DNA from: Phycisphaeraceae bacterium
GTDB lineage: Bacteria; Planctomycetota; Phycisphaerae; Phycisphaerales; UBA1924
DNA: 64,000 bases
Direction: 5' to 3'
NCBI GenBank assembly: GCA_020639155.1
Contig: JACKHF010000001.1
Location: 2,108,001 to 2,172,000, forward strand
Shown here: piece by piece, positions 1 to 9,174 of the stretch
Numbering within the stretch: the first letter of the stretch is position 1
Layout of the letters: each line of letters opens with the position of its first letter
Notes under the pieces: generated by a model
The model's input: the letters and a program-made list of their open reading frames with translations, nothing else
Told to the model about the DNA's origin: nothing
The model's database searches: none
Program-made: the position numbers and the translations under genes

Positions 1-101
1 CATTGGTCCAGATAATGGACGGAGCAATGGCGGCTCGCGCGATTGTTACGCGAGTGGGGACCAGATTCGGACCGATTCGATGATCTGGTCGATGCTCAGG
101 C

Positions 102-3059
102 GTGATTCCACACAGGTCAAGTCTTCTTAGATTGCTGCACACACTGCGATCATGGGTGATCGTGGTTGTGTATCTGTGCCTATGCCCTCTCGCTCGCGCG
201 CAGGTCGAACTTGTCACGCCGGATCAGGATCTCTCAGCCGCTGCGCCGTCTGAGATCACCAGACCAAGCGTATCGGGTCGTGTTGTGCGCGTGTTCGACT
301 TTGAGGGGTTGCAACTCGGATCGATCGAGGTGCCACCGCAGTGGTACCGTGCGCAGTCATACGAGGGTGTACGGGATCGTCCCGGGTTTCCTCCGTACAA
401 CGAAGGCAGACTCGATTACACGGTTTCTCATTCCGGCGAAGGATCCATGATGGTTCCTTCCAAGGGTGGAAGCGCAAGCATGCGTCTGTTCGAGGGTGAG
501 ATACCCGTCTTTTCGCGCACCGCATATGCGATCGAAGCGTACGTGAAGACCCAGGGAGCACACGCTGCACGCGCATCCATTACCGCGCGATTCCTTGATG
601 AGAAGATGCGGACGATTGTGGAGAAGCGTACGAAGCAGGTATGGTCTGAAGGGAAGTGGACCAAGATTGTTGTGCAGCTTGATGCGTCGTATCCTGACGC
701 GAGATCACTTCAGATTGATCTCGAACTTCTGCAGGAGCAGCAGCGCCAGAACTCCAATGACACCAGTGGCATCGTGTTTCGTGTGGACTATGACGCGACG
801 GCGTGGTTTGATGATGTTCGTGTGCTGCAACTTCCAAAGGTGGAACTGCTGACTAGCCATCCATCAAACATTTACGTAGGTGAAGAAAAACCCGAACTTG
901 ACGTGCGGGTGCGTGACCTGACAGGCGAACTCATGCGTGCGAGGGTCGATGTTGTTGATGATCGTGGGGTCCTAATAGACAAGCACCGGTTCCAACCATT
1001 TGGTGGACGGCTTGATGAGAATCTGCTTGTGGAGCTTCCACGGTATGGTTGGTACGAAGCCACACTCTATGTTGATAACGGTTCTGGCGTGGATGCTGTG
1101 GACAGTGTGACGTTTGTGTGGCTTGCAAAGCACGAGAATGACTACAGCGAACAGCAACTGCAGTTGACAACAAGCACCAGCGTTCGAACGTGGTGGGGTG
1201 AGGGTGGCACAAGACCGGGGTCGCAGTTTGGGATCTGGTTCGACACGATGCCGATCTCAGGAGTTTCGACTCTCCCCGCCATTGCAAGACAACTGGCAAG
1301 CCGGCGCGTGAAGATACCCATTGTTGATGAACAGGTGCTCGGACGCGCGATTCTGAAACAACTCGATCTGTTCGAGCCTGCAGTCTTCGCCTTGCAAGCA
1401 GCAGGACATGAGGTGATTCTTGGTGTTGATGCGTTTCCTGAGTCATGGACTCGCGCGTGGGGCATCATGCCCTCACAGACTGCGCTAGCAGCAGAAGTCG
1501 GGGAGCGAGATTTGATTGATTCTGTGCTTGTTCCGGTGCTTGATCGCTTTGGCGACGTTGTGGAGCGCTGGCAGTTTGGCCGGGTTAGAGAGGGATGGCC
1601 AGTCCCCGTTGCACTGCGCGCAACAGCCCTTGCAACAACAGCGCACGCTTTCGCTGCGATTGCCCCACCCGATCGCTTGATGCTGGCGAGTGGGCCCTTC
1701 GATCCTGCGAACTCGCTTGAAGCGATCTCAGATGCGGGTACTTTGAGAGAAGGTGTGATGCCTGTTCCACCAGGACTTGGCACTGAGGCGCTGAAGCAGT
1801 TGATCGCATCGTATCGAAATGCCGCAGTTCGTGGTGAACTCCCGAACCAGATCACGTACACACTGACCACGTTCGATCAGGATCTGTTTGGTCAGCATGC
1901 CGCAGCAAGTGATCTTGCGCGAACCACCATTATGCTCTTTCACGGTCTGATCCGCCATGGAAGCACAGCGAACGTGCTCAACCCTGATACCACGCGCTTT
2001 GCTGTCATCGATCCCGTGTCGTGGCGGAACGAATCGGGGACAACCGCGCTGCCAAACGCGGAAGCGAGCGTGTGGCGCGAAATCTCACTGCAGCTATCTG
2101 GCCGCATGGGGCGTTCCGAGCTGCATCTTGCACACAACACGACATGCCTGCTCTTCGAGGAGCGTGAAGGTGAATCGTTTGATAGTGGACTCGCGTGCAT
2201 CTGGTCGGAGGATGGTGCCGAGAGACTGCTCGAAGTTCCAGTTGGTCTGGGCGATGTCCGTGTGATCGACATGAACGGAAACACGGTTGCTTTCGAGCGC
2301 CCGGAGCGTGGGTTGATTCAGTTGCTTGTTGGACACGATCCCGTGTATGTCGAGGGGGTTGATGTCGATCTCGCAACATTTCGTTCGACCTTTGCTGTTG
2401 AACCACCCGAACTCGACGCAAGATCAGCAGAGCAGCCTGTCAGGATTACCTTTGCAAACACGTGGGACAGGCCGGTCGCAGGCCGGATTCGTGTGATCTC
2501 GCCCGGAGGTTTTCGTGAGGATGGGTCGCGCGATCGATCATGGGAAATTGAGCCGCGCGTTCATGCCTTTGCGCTTGAACCCGGTGAATTGGGATCAGTG
2601 CTGATGGCAGTTCGCAGGCGTATTGGTGTTGCAACCGGACAGCAGGAGTTCGATATTGCGATCGAGGTGCAGTCCGATGCTGGCGAACGCACACTCAGAC
2701 ATGTCCTGCCGTTCCGGGTCGGGTTGAGTTCGATAGACCTTGCCGCGTCGCATGTAAAAACACTTCGAGGCGATGCTGTGGCAGTTGAGACAACAAACAT
2801 CTCAAACGACCCTGTCAGTGTCGTGCTGACAGCATCAATACCGGGTCAGTCGCGCCACCGTGTGTACATTGCCAATCTCATGCCGGGCGAAGTAACTGTG
2901 CGGGAGTTCACACTTCCTGAAAAGGTTGTGGGCAGTGTGTCGGTCTCAGCAACAGTTGTGGGCGATCAGGGAATGCTGACCAGTATCGTGGAGCTCGACA
3001 AAGACCTGCAAGCCTCGACACAGCAACCTCTTCTAGCAGTTGAGCCGGACGATTCCTGA
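102..3059 (+). CDS. Secreted protein of unknown function with jelly-roll-like N-terminal region
   Basis: 985 residues from a GTG start. Residues 1-34 form a signal peptide (hydrophobic WVIVVVYLCLC core, cut after ARAQ), so export is expected. Residues about 45-245 read like a carbohydrate-binding jelly roll (VFDFEGLQLGS start, later FRVDYDATAWFDDVRV). The middle (about 360-680) has the alternating pattern of a TIM-barrel glycosidase-like fold (FGIWFDTMPISGV, VILGVDAFPESW). The last 250 residues look like beta-sandwich modules. I recognise no catalytic pair, so a sugar-binding or inactive glycosidase role is only a guess. The next gene starts 38 bp downstream, also encodes an exported protein and may be co-transcribed. 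Bases 1-101 hold no gene I can support. Confidence 0.85.
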   Translation: MIPHRSSLLRLLHTLRSWVIVVVYLCLCPLARAQVELVTPDQDLSAAAPSEITRPSVSGRVVRVFDFEGLQLGSIEVPPQWYRAQSYEGVRDRPGFPPYNEGRLDYTVSHSGEGSMMVPSKGGSASMRLFEGEIPVFSRTAYAIEAYVKTQGAHAARASITARFLDEKMRTIVEKRTKQVWSEGKWTKIVVQLDASYPDARSLQIDLELLQEQQRQNSNDTSGIVFRVDYDATAWFDDVRVLQLPKVELLTSHPSNIYVGEEKPELDVRVRDLTGELMRARVDVVDDRGVLIDKHRFQPFGGRLDENLLVELPRYGWYEATLYVDNGSGVDAVDSVTFVWLAKHENDYSEQQLQLTTSTSVRTWWGEGGTRPGSQFGIWFDTMPISGVSTLPAIARQLASRRVKIPIVDEQVLGRAILKQLDLFEPAVFALQAAGHEVILGVDAFPESWTRAWGIMPSQTALAAEVGERDLIDSVLVPVLDRFGDVVERWQFGRVREGWPVPVALRATALATTAHAFAAIAPPDRLMLASGPFDPANSLEAISDAGTLREGVMPVPPGLGTEALKQLIASYRNAAVRGELPNQITYTLTTFDQDLFGQHAAASDLARTTIMLFHGLIRHGSTANVLNPDTTRFAVIDPVSWRNESGTTALPNAEASVWREISLQLSGRMGRSELHLAHNTTCLLFEEREGESFDSGLACIWSEDGAERLLEVPVGLGDVRVIDMNGNTVAFERPERGLIQLLVGHDPVYVEGVDVDLATFRSTFAVEPPELDARSAEQPVRITFANTWDRPVAGRIRVISPGGFREDGSRDRSWEIEPRVHAFALEPGELGSVLMAVRRRIGVATGQQEFDIAIEVQSDAGERTLRHVLPFRVGLSSIDLAASHVKTLRGDAVAVETTNISNDPVSVVLTASIPGQSRHRVYIANLMPGEVTVREFTLPEKVVGSVSVSATVVGDQGMLTSIVELDKDLQASTQQPLLAVEPDDS

Positions 3060-3096
3060 GCGCGCACTGCAGCGTAGCAATCACCTATGATGCGGG

Positions 3097-4419
3097 ATGA
3101 AAACCCGACTCAATAATCATTGCTTTTCAGCTTTATATGTTGTGGTATTCGCGTGTGCTGGTAACGCGACGATCGCACAGACGCCTGCACTGTCTCCGGT
3201 GAGCGAGATCTTTGCCCTGCAATCCTCAGAAAACGCGACGCTGACAGATGTCCAGACCGAGCTTCTGTCGTATGCCGACGCACACGACACAGCAGAGGTG
3301 CGGTTCGCACTTGGAGCTTGTGAGTTTCTGATGTCTGTTGAACGAGGACTTCAGGACATGTACAGGTCCGGCTTTGGGTCGCCGGTCATCGATGCAAACT
3401 CGTTTGTGTCGCGAAGCCCGCTGTCTGTTTTCCAGAATCTTGACCCGATCGAAGTGTCACCAGCACTTGTACGAGCATCGATTGCTGGCAGAGTTATAGA
3501 ACTCGCTGGTGCTGAAACAATGCTCGGCTTGGTGGATGAGAGGCCCGGCGATGCGATTGCGCTGACGGTTGATGTCCTTGCAATACGATTTGATATCAAT
3601 GGAGACGGTGTTGCGCGTGAGCACGAATCGGTCGGCTGGTTTGTTGATGAGTACGGCCCACAAGGCAGATGGGATCCTGAGACGAACCAGTATGTTGAGT
3701 ATGACTGGTCGTCACCACGATACGTCACATTCGATCGTGGCGATGTCGATTGGCTTCGAGGGTACTGCCACATCCTGATGGCTGCAGGTGACTTTGTTCT
3801 TGCCCATGACTTTGCCGATTGGTTTGAACGAACAGGGCACGTGTTCTTCGCAAAGGTCGACACGAAGTACGAGTTTCTTGTTGGCAACGCCGTGTTCTTT
3901 CCCGGTGTCGTTTCTGACAGGGACGCACCATTCGACATCATGGACCTGATTGTGTTGCTGACACAGATCGACTGGGCGGTGTCAGAACCGAGGCGTTTGG
4001 AGTCTTGTCGTCAGCATCTCATCAGTGCGACACAGCATTCGCGAGCCATGTGGAACCACTATCTGGCCGAGACAGACAACGCCAACGAGTGGATACCGAA
4101 TCCGGATCAGGATGCAGCCTTGACCACCATTCAGGTGACCGGCGAGATGCCGGAGCAGTGGGATGCTCTGATGAGTCAGATCGAGAAGGTGCTCGAAGGA
4201 GAACTGCTGCTTCCCTTCTGGCGGAACGCACCAGAGCGGGGGTTCAACTTCAAGCGGGCACTGCTTGAGCACGATCGATTGAACCCGTGGTATTGGCTGC
4301 AAGGTTCTGCGGCTGCACCGTACCTTGAGAAAGGAAACATTGCCGAGCCCGAGTTGTGGCGCGAGATGGCGCGCCCGTTCGAAGGGGAGATGTTCCGATT
4401 CGGATTTTGGTTCAACTGA
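3097..4419 (+). CDS. Secreted hypothetical protein with one EF-hand-like loop
   Basis: 440 residues with an N-terminal signal peptide (hydrophobic segment LYVVVFACAG, likely cleavage after TIAQ). Residues 166-177 (DINGDGVAREHE) match a calcium-binding EF-hand loop (D166, N168, D170, E177). The rest is probably helical and rich in Trp and acidic residues, with no family I recognise. It follows the preceding secreted gene by 38 bp on the same strand and ends 15 bp before a convergent gene. No obvious Shine-Dalgarno stands before the ATG. Function unknown. Confidence 0.82.
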   Translation: MKTRLNNHCFSALYVVVFACAGNATIAQTPALSPVSEIFALQSSENATLTDVQTELLSYADAHDTAEVRFALGACEFLMSVERGLQDMYRSGFGSPVIDANSFVSRSPLSVFQNLDPIEVSPALVRASIAGRVIELAGAETMLGLVDERPGDAIALTVDVLAIRFDINGDGVAREHESVGWFVDEYGPQGRWDPETNQYVEYDWSSPRYVTFDRGDVDWLRGYCHILMAAGDFVLAHDFADWFERTGHVFFAKVDTKYEFLVGNAVFFPGVVSDRDAPFDIMDLIVLLTQIDWAVSEPRRLESCRQHLISATQHSRAMWNHYLAETDNANEWIPNPDQDAALTTIQVTGEMPEQWDALMSQIEKVLEGELLLPFWRNAPERGFNFKRALLEHDRLNPWYWLQGSAAAPYLEKGNIAEPELWREMARPFEGEMFRFGFWFN

Positions 4420-4434
4420 TGCAGATGCCAGTGG

Positions 4435-5781
4435 TTACGGGCAGCCTGCGCTGTACTCGTTGCCGAAGCAAATGTAATCGAACACGTTGAACAACTGGTT
4501 GCCATCGCAGTCGGCGTACGGATCGTTTGCGCTGTACGCGTTGCCGAAGCAGATGTAATCAAAGATGTTCAGCGTTCCTGAGTGGTCACAATCCGCGTAA
4601 CAGGTGGAATCGACCTCCCATGTTGCCATCGCATTGGCTTGCTGGTATCCCAGCGGCAGGATTGGTCCGTTGGAAATCAGTTCCCCCTGCGAGCCGAGCG
4701 TGAATGCATAGATACCCCAGTTGCTGTCAAGCGTCGAGTTGTCCGAGATCAGCACAGTGGGGAATCCGTCGACCATCATGGTCTGGATGTCGCCAAGGGT
4801 ACCTTGGGTGCCGACATCGAACGTTGTCCCGGTGTATGTGAGTTCACCGTTCGTGCCGATCGCGAATGTCCGCGCGGTTGCGTCAGATCCGTGACCACAG
4901 ATAACAAACTGTGAATCAGGTGAGATCGCAATGTCTGCTGGCGAGTTGCCGGGAGATTGTGTTGGTGTGCTCGCCGCGGGAGTCAGGGCGCCGGACGAAT
5001 CCACACTGAACCCGTTGATGCTGTGGCCACCGTTCGATATTCCGCCGGTGGAGTATGCCCAGCGACCGTTCGGAGATACAACAATTTCGAGTGAGTAGGC
5101 CGGAGATGTAAACGATGCTCCAAGGCTGGTGAGTGTGCCGTTGGAGGCGATTGACCATGGCTCTACTTTTCTTGGTTCGTTGGAGTCCTGCGTGTACAGA
5201 ACATCCAGCGTTGGATGTGCGAAGAGGTACGTGCAGAATCCGCCAGTGACCTCGCGGTCGCGTTCCGTGAGCGTGAGTGTTGGGCCAGAATCATCAAGGT
5301 CGTAGATCCCGACATCGTTCGGCAGGCTCAGGTCGGACTGGATCACCGCAAGCCTGCGATCACCAAGCCAGACAACATCAAGCGGCGAGTCTGGAACCTG
5401 GAAGATGCCCGCGATCTCCATGGTTGCGTCCGGATTCACCCGGATGATGGTCAGTTGCTCGGTCACTGTAGCAGCAGTTGCATGTGTGACCGCGAGGTAT
5501 TTGCCGTCAGTTGAAAGTGAGATCTCATATGCGTTTGTTCCGGGGACCGACGGCGAGCCGGAAGGACGCTCCTGGATGAGCAACGAGTCGAGAATGACAG
5601 GATACCGGTTCGAGTCAAAGCCAAGCGAAGTCACAGCGCCAACAAGATTGCCGTTGTTTGCTACAAAGACGGCTGGGACAGTCGACTGCCCCAGAGCAGC
5701 GCTTGCGGCAAGTCCGCAGCTCAGCATGACAAAGCCATTGGAGCGCGAACTGGTATAAACGGAACGATGTGAACGGATCAT
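4435..5781 (-). CDS. Secreted lactonase-like beta-propeller protein with Phycisphaerae C-terminal tail
   Basis: 448 residues. The N-terminus has a signal peptide (FVMLSCGLAASAALGQ). The body is built of repeated blades such as ISLSTDGKYLAVTHA, IVVSPNGRWAYSTGG and IAISPDSQFVICGHG, the pattern of 6-phosphogluconolactonase/YVTN-like seven-bladed propellers. The last ~55 residues carry two copies of a C-x-ADCD...FDYICFGN unit ending in GCP, rich in Cys and Asp and dockerin/EF-hand-like. The same tail ends three proteins at 45-48.9 kb. It is transcribed divergently from the thioredoxin-like gene across a 285-bp spacer. An enzymatic role is not shown; propellers of this type often only bind or scaffold. 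Confidence 0.85.
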   Translation of the reverse strand: MIRSHRSVYTSSRSNGFVMLSCGLAASAALGQSTVPAVFVANNGNLVGAVTSLGFDSNRYPVILDSLLIQERPSGSPSVPGTNAYEISLSTDGKYLAVTHATAATVTEQLTIIRVNPDATMEIAGIFQVPDSPLDVVWLGDRRLAVIQSDLSLPNDVGIYDLDDSGPTLTLTERDREVTGGFCTYLFAHPTLDVLYTQDSNEPRKVEPWSIASNGTLTSLGASFTSPAYSLEIVVSPNGRWAYSTGGISNGGHSINGFSVDSSGALTPAASTPTQSPGNSPADIAISPDSQFVICGHGSDATARTFAIGTNGELTYTGTTFDVGTQGTLGDIQTMMVDGFPTVLISDNSTLDSNWGIYAFTLGSQGELISNGPILPLGYQQANAMATWEVDSTCYADCDHSGTLNIFDYICFGNAYSANDPYADCDGNQLFNVFDYICFGNEYSAGCP

Positions 5782-6066
5782 CGGTATTCCTTTTTCTGGA
5801 CGTCAACTCATGTTGGGCCACTCGCTGGTACCCCTGTACATTCCACATCATCCCGCAGCAAAGCAGCAATTGGAAGCAAATTCACACTCTGTGAATAGCT
5901 ATTCGCGATTTTTTGTGCCGTATATCGGCCCATTTGGGAAAGCCAACTGGTGCGAAATAGATCGTGTTCGGATATTGTTTAGAATGTCGCAAGGAACCGG
6001 TTGGGCTGCTTTGCATCGAACCGGGAACGAACATACGTAGACATGCACGTCGTGCGAGGATCCATC

Positions 6067-7392
6067 ATGAGTACTCACCTGAATCGCGTCCACACCAGAT
6101 TTGGTATCCGCTCTGTACTGTGTGTGACTGCCGCTATGACTTTGTGTCTTACGCCGATCGTGTCTGCGCTTGATCCGGAACTTGATGAGACAGAACGAAA
6201 TCAGCGCGCGATTGAACTGCTGCGCGAAGCTGACAACGCCATGCAGAAGCTCTCACACGTGAAGTACATCGCAGATGTGCAGTATGTGGGTGCGATGGCG
6301 GGTGTCCACGCAGACATTGCGAAGGTCCAGGTTGTTGTGCAGCGACAGGACGAGGAGGATTCACCCCTCGGGTGGCGTTTCAATGCGCAGGGTGATGTGC
6401 TGTATAACGAGAACACCGGGCTGCTCGGGCACCATGCCGCGTGTGATGGTGCGACGTTTGCATACTACGAGTTAGAGGAACCAACCGTTGTTTCAGTCCC
6501 AGCAAGAACAATCCTTGATGTTGAAGCTGGCGGGGCACGTGCAACTGTGGGATGGATCGTGCGCTGGAATGATCTTGTGCATGAGCCGATCTTTGGGCAG
6601 GATATGGACCTCTCTCCACGCTTTGAAGGTGTAAAGAACGTGCACGGAGAGTTGTGCGATGTTGTGAAGATCGATGTCAGTTCACTCTCCTTTGTCGAAG
6701 AGTTCGAGATCTGGTACTTTATTGATCAGGACACACATCTGCCACGACGTGTAGACACGCTCTTCTATGACGTTGGTGGCACGACAAGTGACGGGTTTGA
6801 GAGTGTGTACATCAACGAACTTGTCTCGGATGACACAGTGCTCGCTGGAGTCAGCGATTCGGCGTTTCAGGTTGATGTTCCCGATGGATACACGCTCGAC
6901 AAGCGTGAGCCGGCGCAGGATGTGTATACAGCACCTGAGATGCCAACGATGGCAGGAAAGGAAGCGCCTGGGTTTGAACTTCGCACCGTCTCGGGTGATG
7001 TAGTACGCCTTGAGGACATGAAGGGCGATGTGGTCGTGCTCGACTTTTGGGCGACGTGGTGCGGCCCGTGCGTTGCTGCAATGCCGGGGATCCAGCGGGT
7101 GCATGAGAAGTTCAGTGATGATCGGTTTTCCAGCGATCAGGAAGTCCACATCTTCGGCATGAACACGTGGGAGTCGGGCGACCCCGGTGCGTTCCTGAAG
7201 CAGAACAAGATCACGTACCCAACGCTGCTGAGCGCGGATAATGCCGCACGAGATTACATGGTCACAGGCATCCCCACCATGGTCATCATCGGACGTGACG
7301 GGAAGATCGCGTGGTATCACGTGGGGTTTGCTCCAGCACTCGAAGAGATGCTGGAGACCGAGATCGAAAAGGCACTCAAAGCAGGGTCCTGA
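6067..7392 (+). CDS. Secreted TlpA-like thioredoxin-domain protein with LolA/DUF2092-like N-terminal domain
   Basis: 441 residues from the ATG at 6067, chosen because GAGGA lies 6 bp upstream; an earlier in-frame ATG at 6001 would put extra residues before the signal peptide. Signal peptide residues about 1-35 (VLCVTAAMTLCLTPIVSA). Residues about 40-280 resemble the LolA/DUF2092 beta-barrel found in front of thioredoxin domains in planctomycetes. Residues about 300-440 are a TlpA/ResA-type thioredoxin fold with WATWCGPC (C332, C335) and the cis-Pro stretch VTGIPTMVIIG. It probably acts as an exported thiol-disulfide oxidoreductase; the substrate is unknown. Confidence 0.87.
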   Translation: MSTHLNRVHTRFGIRSVLCVTAAMTLCLTPIVSALDPELDETERNQRAIELLREADNAMQKLSHVKYIADVQYVGAMAGVHADIAKVQVVVQRQDEEDSPLGWRFNAQGDVLYNENTGLLGHHAACDGATFAYYELEEPTVVSVPARTILDVEAGGARATVGWIVRWNDLVHEPIFGQDMDLSPRFEGVKNVHGELCDVVKIDVSSLSFVEEFEIWYFIDQDTHLPRRVDTLFYDVGGTTSDGFESVYINELVSDDTVLAGVSDSAFQVDVPDGYTLDKREPAQDVYTAPEMPTMAGKEAPGFELRTVSGDVVRLEDMKGDVVVLDFWATWCGPCVAAMPGIQRVHEKFSDDRFSSDQEVHIFGMNTWESGDPGAFLKQNKITYPTLLSADNAARDYMVTGIPTMVIIGRDGKIAWYHVGFAPALEEMLETEIEKALKAGS

Positions 7393-7493
7393 TTCTCGGT
7401 TTGTTTTCCTAAAAACATCAAAGACTTGCAGGCAATCCGCAGGGTCCTGGCGTAAAGTTGGACTGCTGAGGATCTCTGTCTTGGCATGTATTC

Positions 7494-7567
7494 GGGCGGG
7501 TAGCTCAGTTGGCTAGAGCATTTGCTTTACACGCAAAGGGTCCGGGGTTCGAGTCCCTGTCCGCTCA
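7494..7567 (+). tRNA. tRNA-Val (anticodon TAC)
   Basis: A 74-nt cloverleaf. The 7-bp acceptor stem GGGCGGG / TCCGCTC pairs with two G-U pairs. The D-arm is TAGCTCAGTTGGCTAGAGC, the anticodon stem-loop TTTGC-TTTACAC-GCAAA carries TAC, and the T-arm contains GGTTCGAGTCC. The 3' CCA is not encoded. Confidence 0.96.
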
Positions 7568-7626
7568 TTCACTTTTCCTGACCACGTTCCATCAGATCGC
7601 TCTCCATTCATGCGGATGCACCTGTA

Positions 7627-8943
7627 TTGAATACGCTTGATCTTGCTTACTTTGTTCTCGGTGGTGTGACGTACCCCATCTGGTCGCGCAAAGCGCGGGC
7701 AGGCTGGGATGAACGGTTTGGCAAAGGAACGGCGCTTTCAAATCCAACACTACCTCGCATCATGCTCCATGCGGTCAGCGTGGGGGAGGTGAACGCACTT
7801 CGCAAACTTATTCCTCTGCTTGCAAGGGATGCGGATGTTGTTGTGACAACAACGACAGACACCGGGATGAAGCAGGCGCGTTCATTGTTCGAGAACAACC
7901 CGAAGTTTCGATGCACGGTGATGCGGTACCCGCTCGATTTTTCGTGGGCTGTCGATCGTTTCCTCAATCGCGTCAGGCCCGATGTGGTTGCGCTCGTTGA
8001 GCTTGAAGTGTGGCCTAACTTTATCATCAGGTGCAAGCGTCGCGGCATTCCTGTCGGTGTGATTAACGGAAGGCTGAGCGACTCATCGATTCGTGGGTAC
8101 AGGTTTGGAAAGCTCCTGATCGGAAGCACGTTCAAACGGCTCGACTTTGTCTGTGCTCAGGACGAGACATATGCCCAGCGGTTCCGTTCAATGGGCATTG
8201 ATCCGTCTCTGGTTGCTGTGACTGGGTCAATGAAGTGGGATGCGGTGGACGCGTCCGATGACGCACAGCCGACCAATCGGGCGCTTTGCATCCAGACAGA
8301 TCTGGGGATAGACCCTGAGAGGCTATTAATCGTGGCGGGGAGTACATCATCAGGTGAGGAGGCTCTGCTGCACAAAGCCTGCCCGGATGGCGTGCAGCTC
8401 CTATGTGCTCCGCGAAAGCCCGAACGGTTTGATGAAGCGGCGCATGCAATGCCAGGTTGCAGGCGAGTTTCAGTTCAAAGAACCAAGAACTCAGCTCACG
8501 CAGCAACATCAAGCACGTCCAATAACTATCGATTTCTTCTCGATTCAGTTGGTGAACTGAGTGATGCGTACCGGCTCGCTGACATCGTTGTGTTGGGGCG
8601 GAGTTTCTTTGCTGGACAGGGAGGGTCGGATCCCCTTGAACCAGCGGGCTTGGGGAAGCCTGTTGTCGTTGGTTCCTACACAGGGAACTTTCGTGAGGCT
8701 GTGCGTCTGCTTGAAGAAACAGGTGGATTAGTGCGGTGTGAACCGGAGCAGCTGTCGGTTGCGCTGCAGCGTTTGTGCAAGGATGCAGCAGAGCGGGATC
8801 GTTGTGGACAGGCGGTTCGTGCCTGTGTTGCTGCTCATCAGGGGGCAAGTCGGCTGCATGCTGATCGGTTGCTGGATCTGGCCCGCACAGAGCCTGCATG
8901 GGCGGATATTGGCGATTCCGCCAGTTTTGATGAACGCGAATGA
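7627..8943 (+). CDS. waaA: 3-deoxy-D-manno-octulosonic acid (Kdo) transferase
   Basis: 438 residues, close to the usual ~425. WaaA/KdtA is a membrane-anchored GT-B glycosyltransferase (GT30) that adds Kdo to lipid A precursors at the cytoplasmic face. Visible: an N-terminal hydrophobic anchor (LDLAYFVLGGVTYPIW), the HAVSVGEVNA motif with the expected catalytic Glu (E54), VVTTTTDTG, VELEVWPNFI, and the C-terminal nucleotide-sugar site region with GQGGSDPLEPAGLGKPVV. The start is TTG; no in-frame ATG lies nearby and the upstream frame is closed. The sequence suggests that this organism makes a Kdo-containing outer membrane lipid. It follows tRNA-Val by 59 bp. Confidence 0.92.
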   Translation: MNTLDLAYFVLGGVTYPIWSRKARAGWDERFGKGTALSNPTLPRIMLHAVSVGEVNALRKLIPLLARDADVVVTTTTDTGMKQARSLFENNPKFRCTVMRYPLDFSWAVDRFLNRVRPDVVALVELEVWPNFIIRCKRRGIPVGVINGRLSDSSIRGYRFGKLLIGSTFKRLDFVCAQDETYAQRFRSMGIDPSLVAVTGSMKWDAVDASDDAQPTNRALCIQTDLGIDPERLLIVAGSTSSGEEALLHKACPDGVQLLCAPRKPERFDEAAHAMPGCRRVSVQRTKNSAHAATSSTSNNYRFLLDSVGELSDAYRLADIVVLGRSFFAGQGGSDPLEPAGLGKPVVVGSYTGNFREAVRLLEETGGLVRCEPEQLSVALQRLCKDAAERDRCGQAVRACVAAHQGASRLHADRLLDLARTEPAWADIGDSASFDERE

Positions 8944-9174
8944 TGGTTTGCGTGTATCATTGATAACCCGAAAAGGCAGCAGTTGTGTGCTGCTGGAACA
9001 GGTGCAGCAAGTGAAGCGATCGCTCTTGCTGTATTGTGAACCCCTTGATGGATTTCTTGGGGATTTCGGGTTGGTTTCGGCCCCCCGCTTGGCCGGACAG
9101 AGGCTGATCGCACCACAATGACGAGAATCGTTTTCACATCGATACCAGTATCGAACACGCCGGGGAGCAGCAAT

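Noticed and set aside
1..101. Possible 3' end of an upstream gene ending in TGA at 103-105 and overlapping the first start
   Set aside because: An in-frame TAA at 13-15 leaves only 29 codons; no support for a real gene in the visible part.
5891..5906. Palindrome around GAATAGCTATTC in the divergent spacer upstream of the thioredoxin-like gene
   Set aside because: A single 12-bp palindrome with no second copy or known regulator; too little to call an operator.
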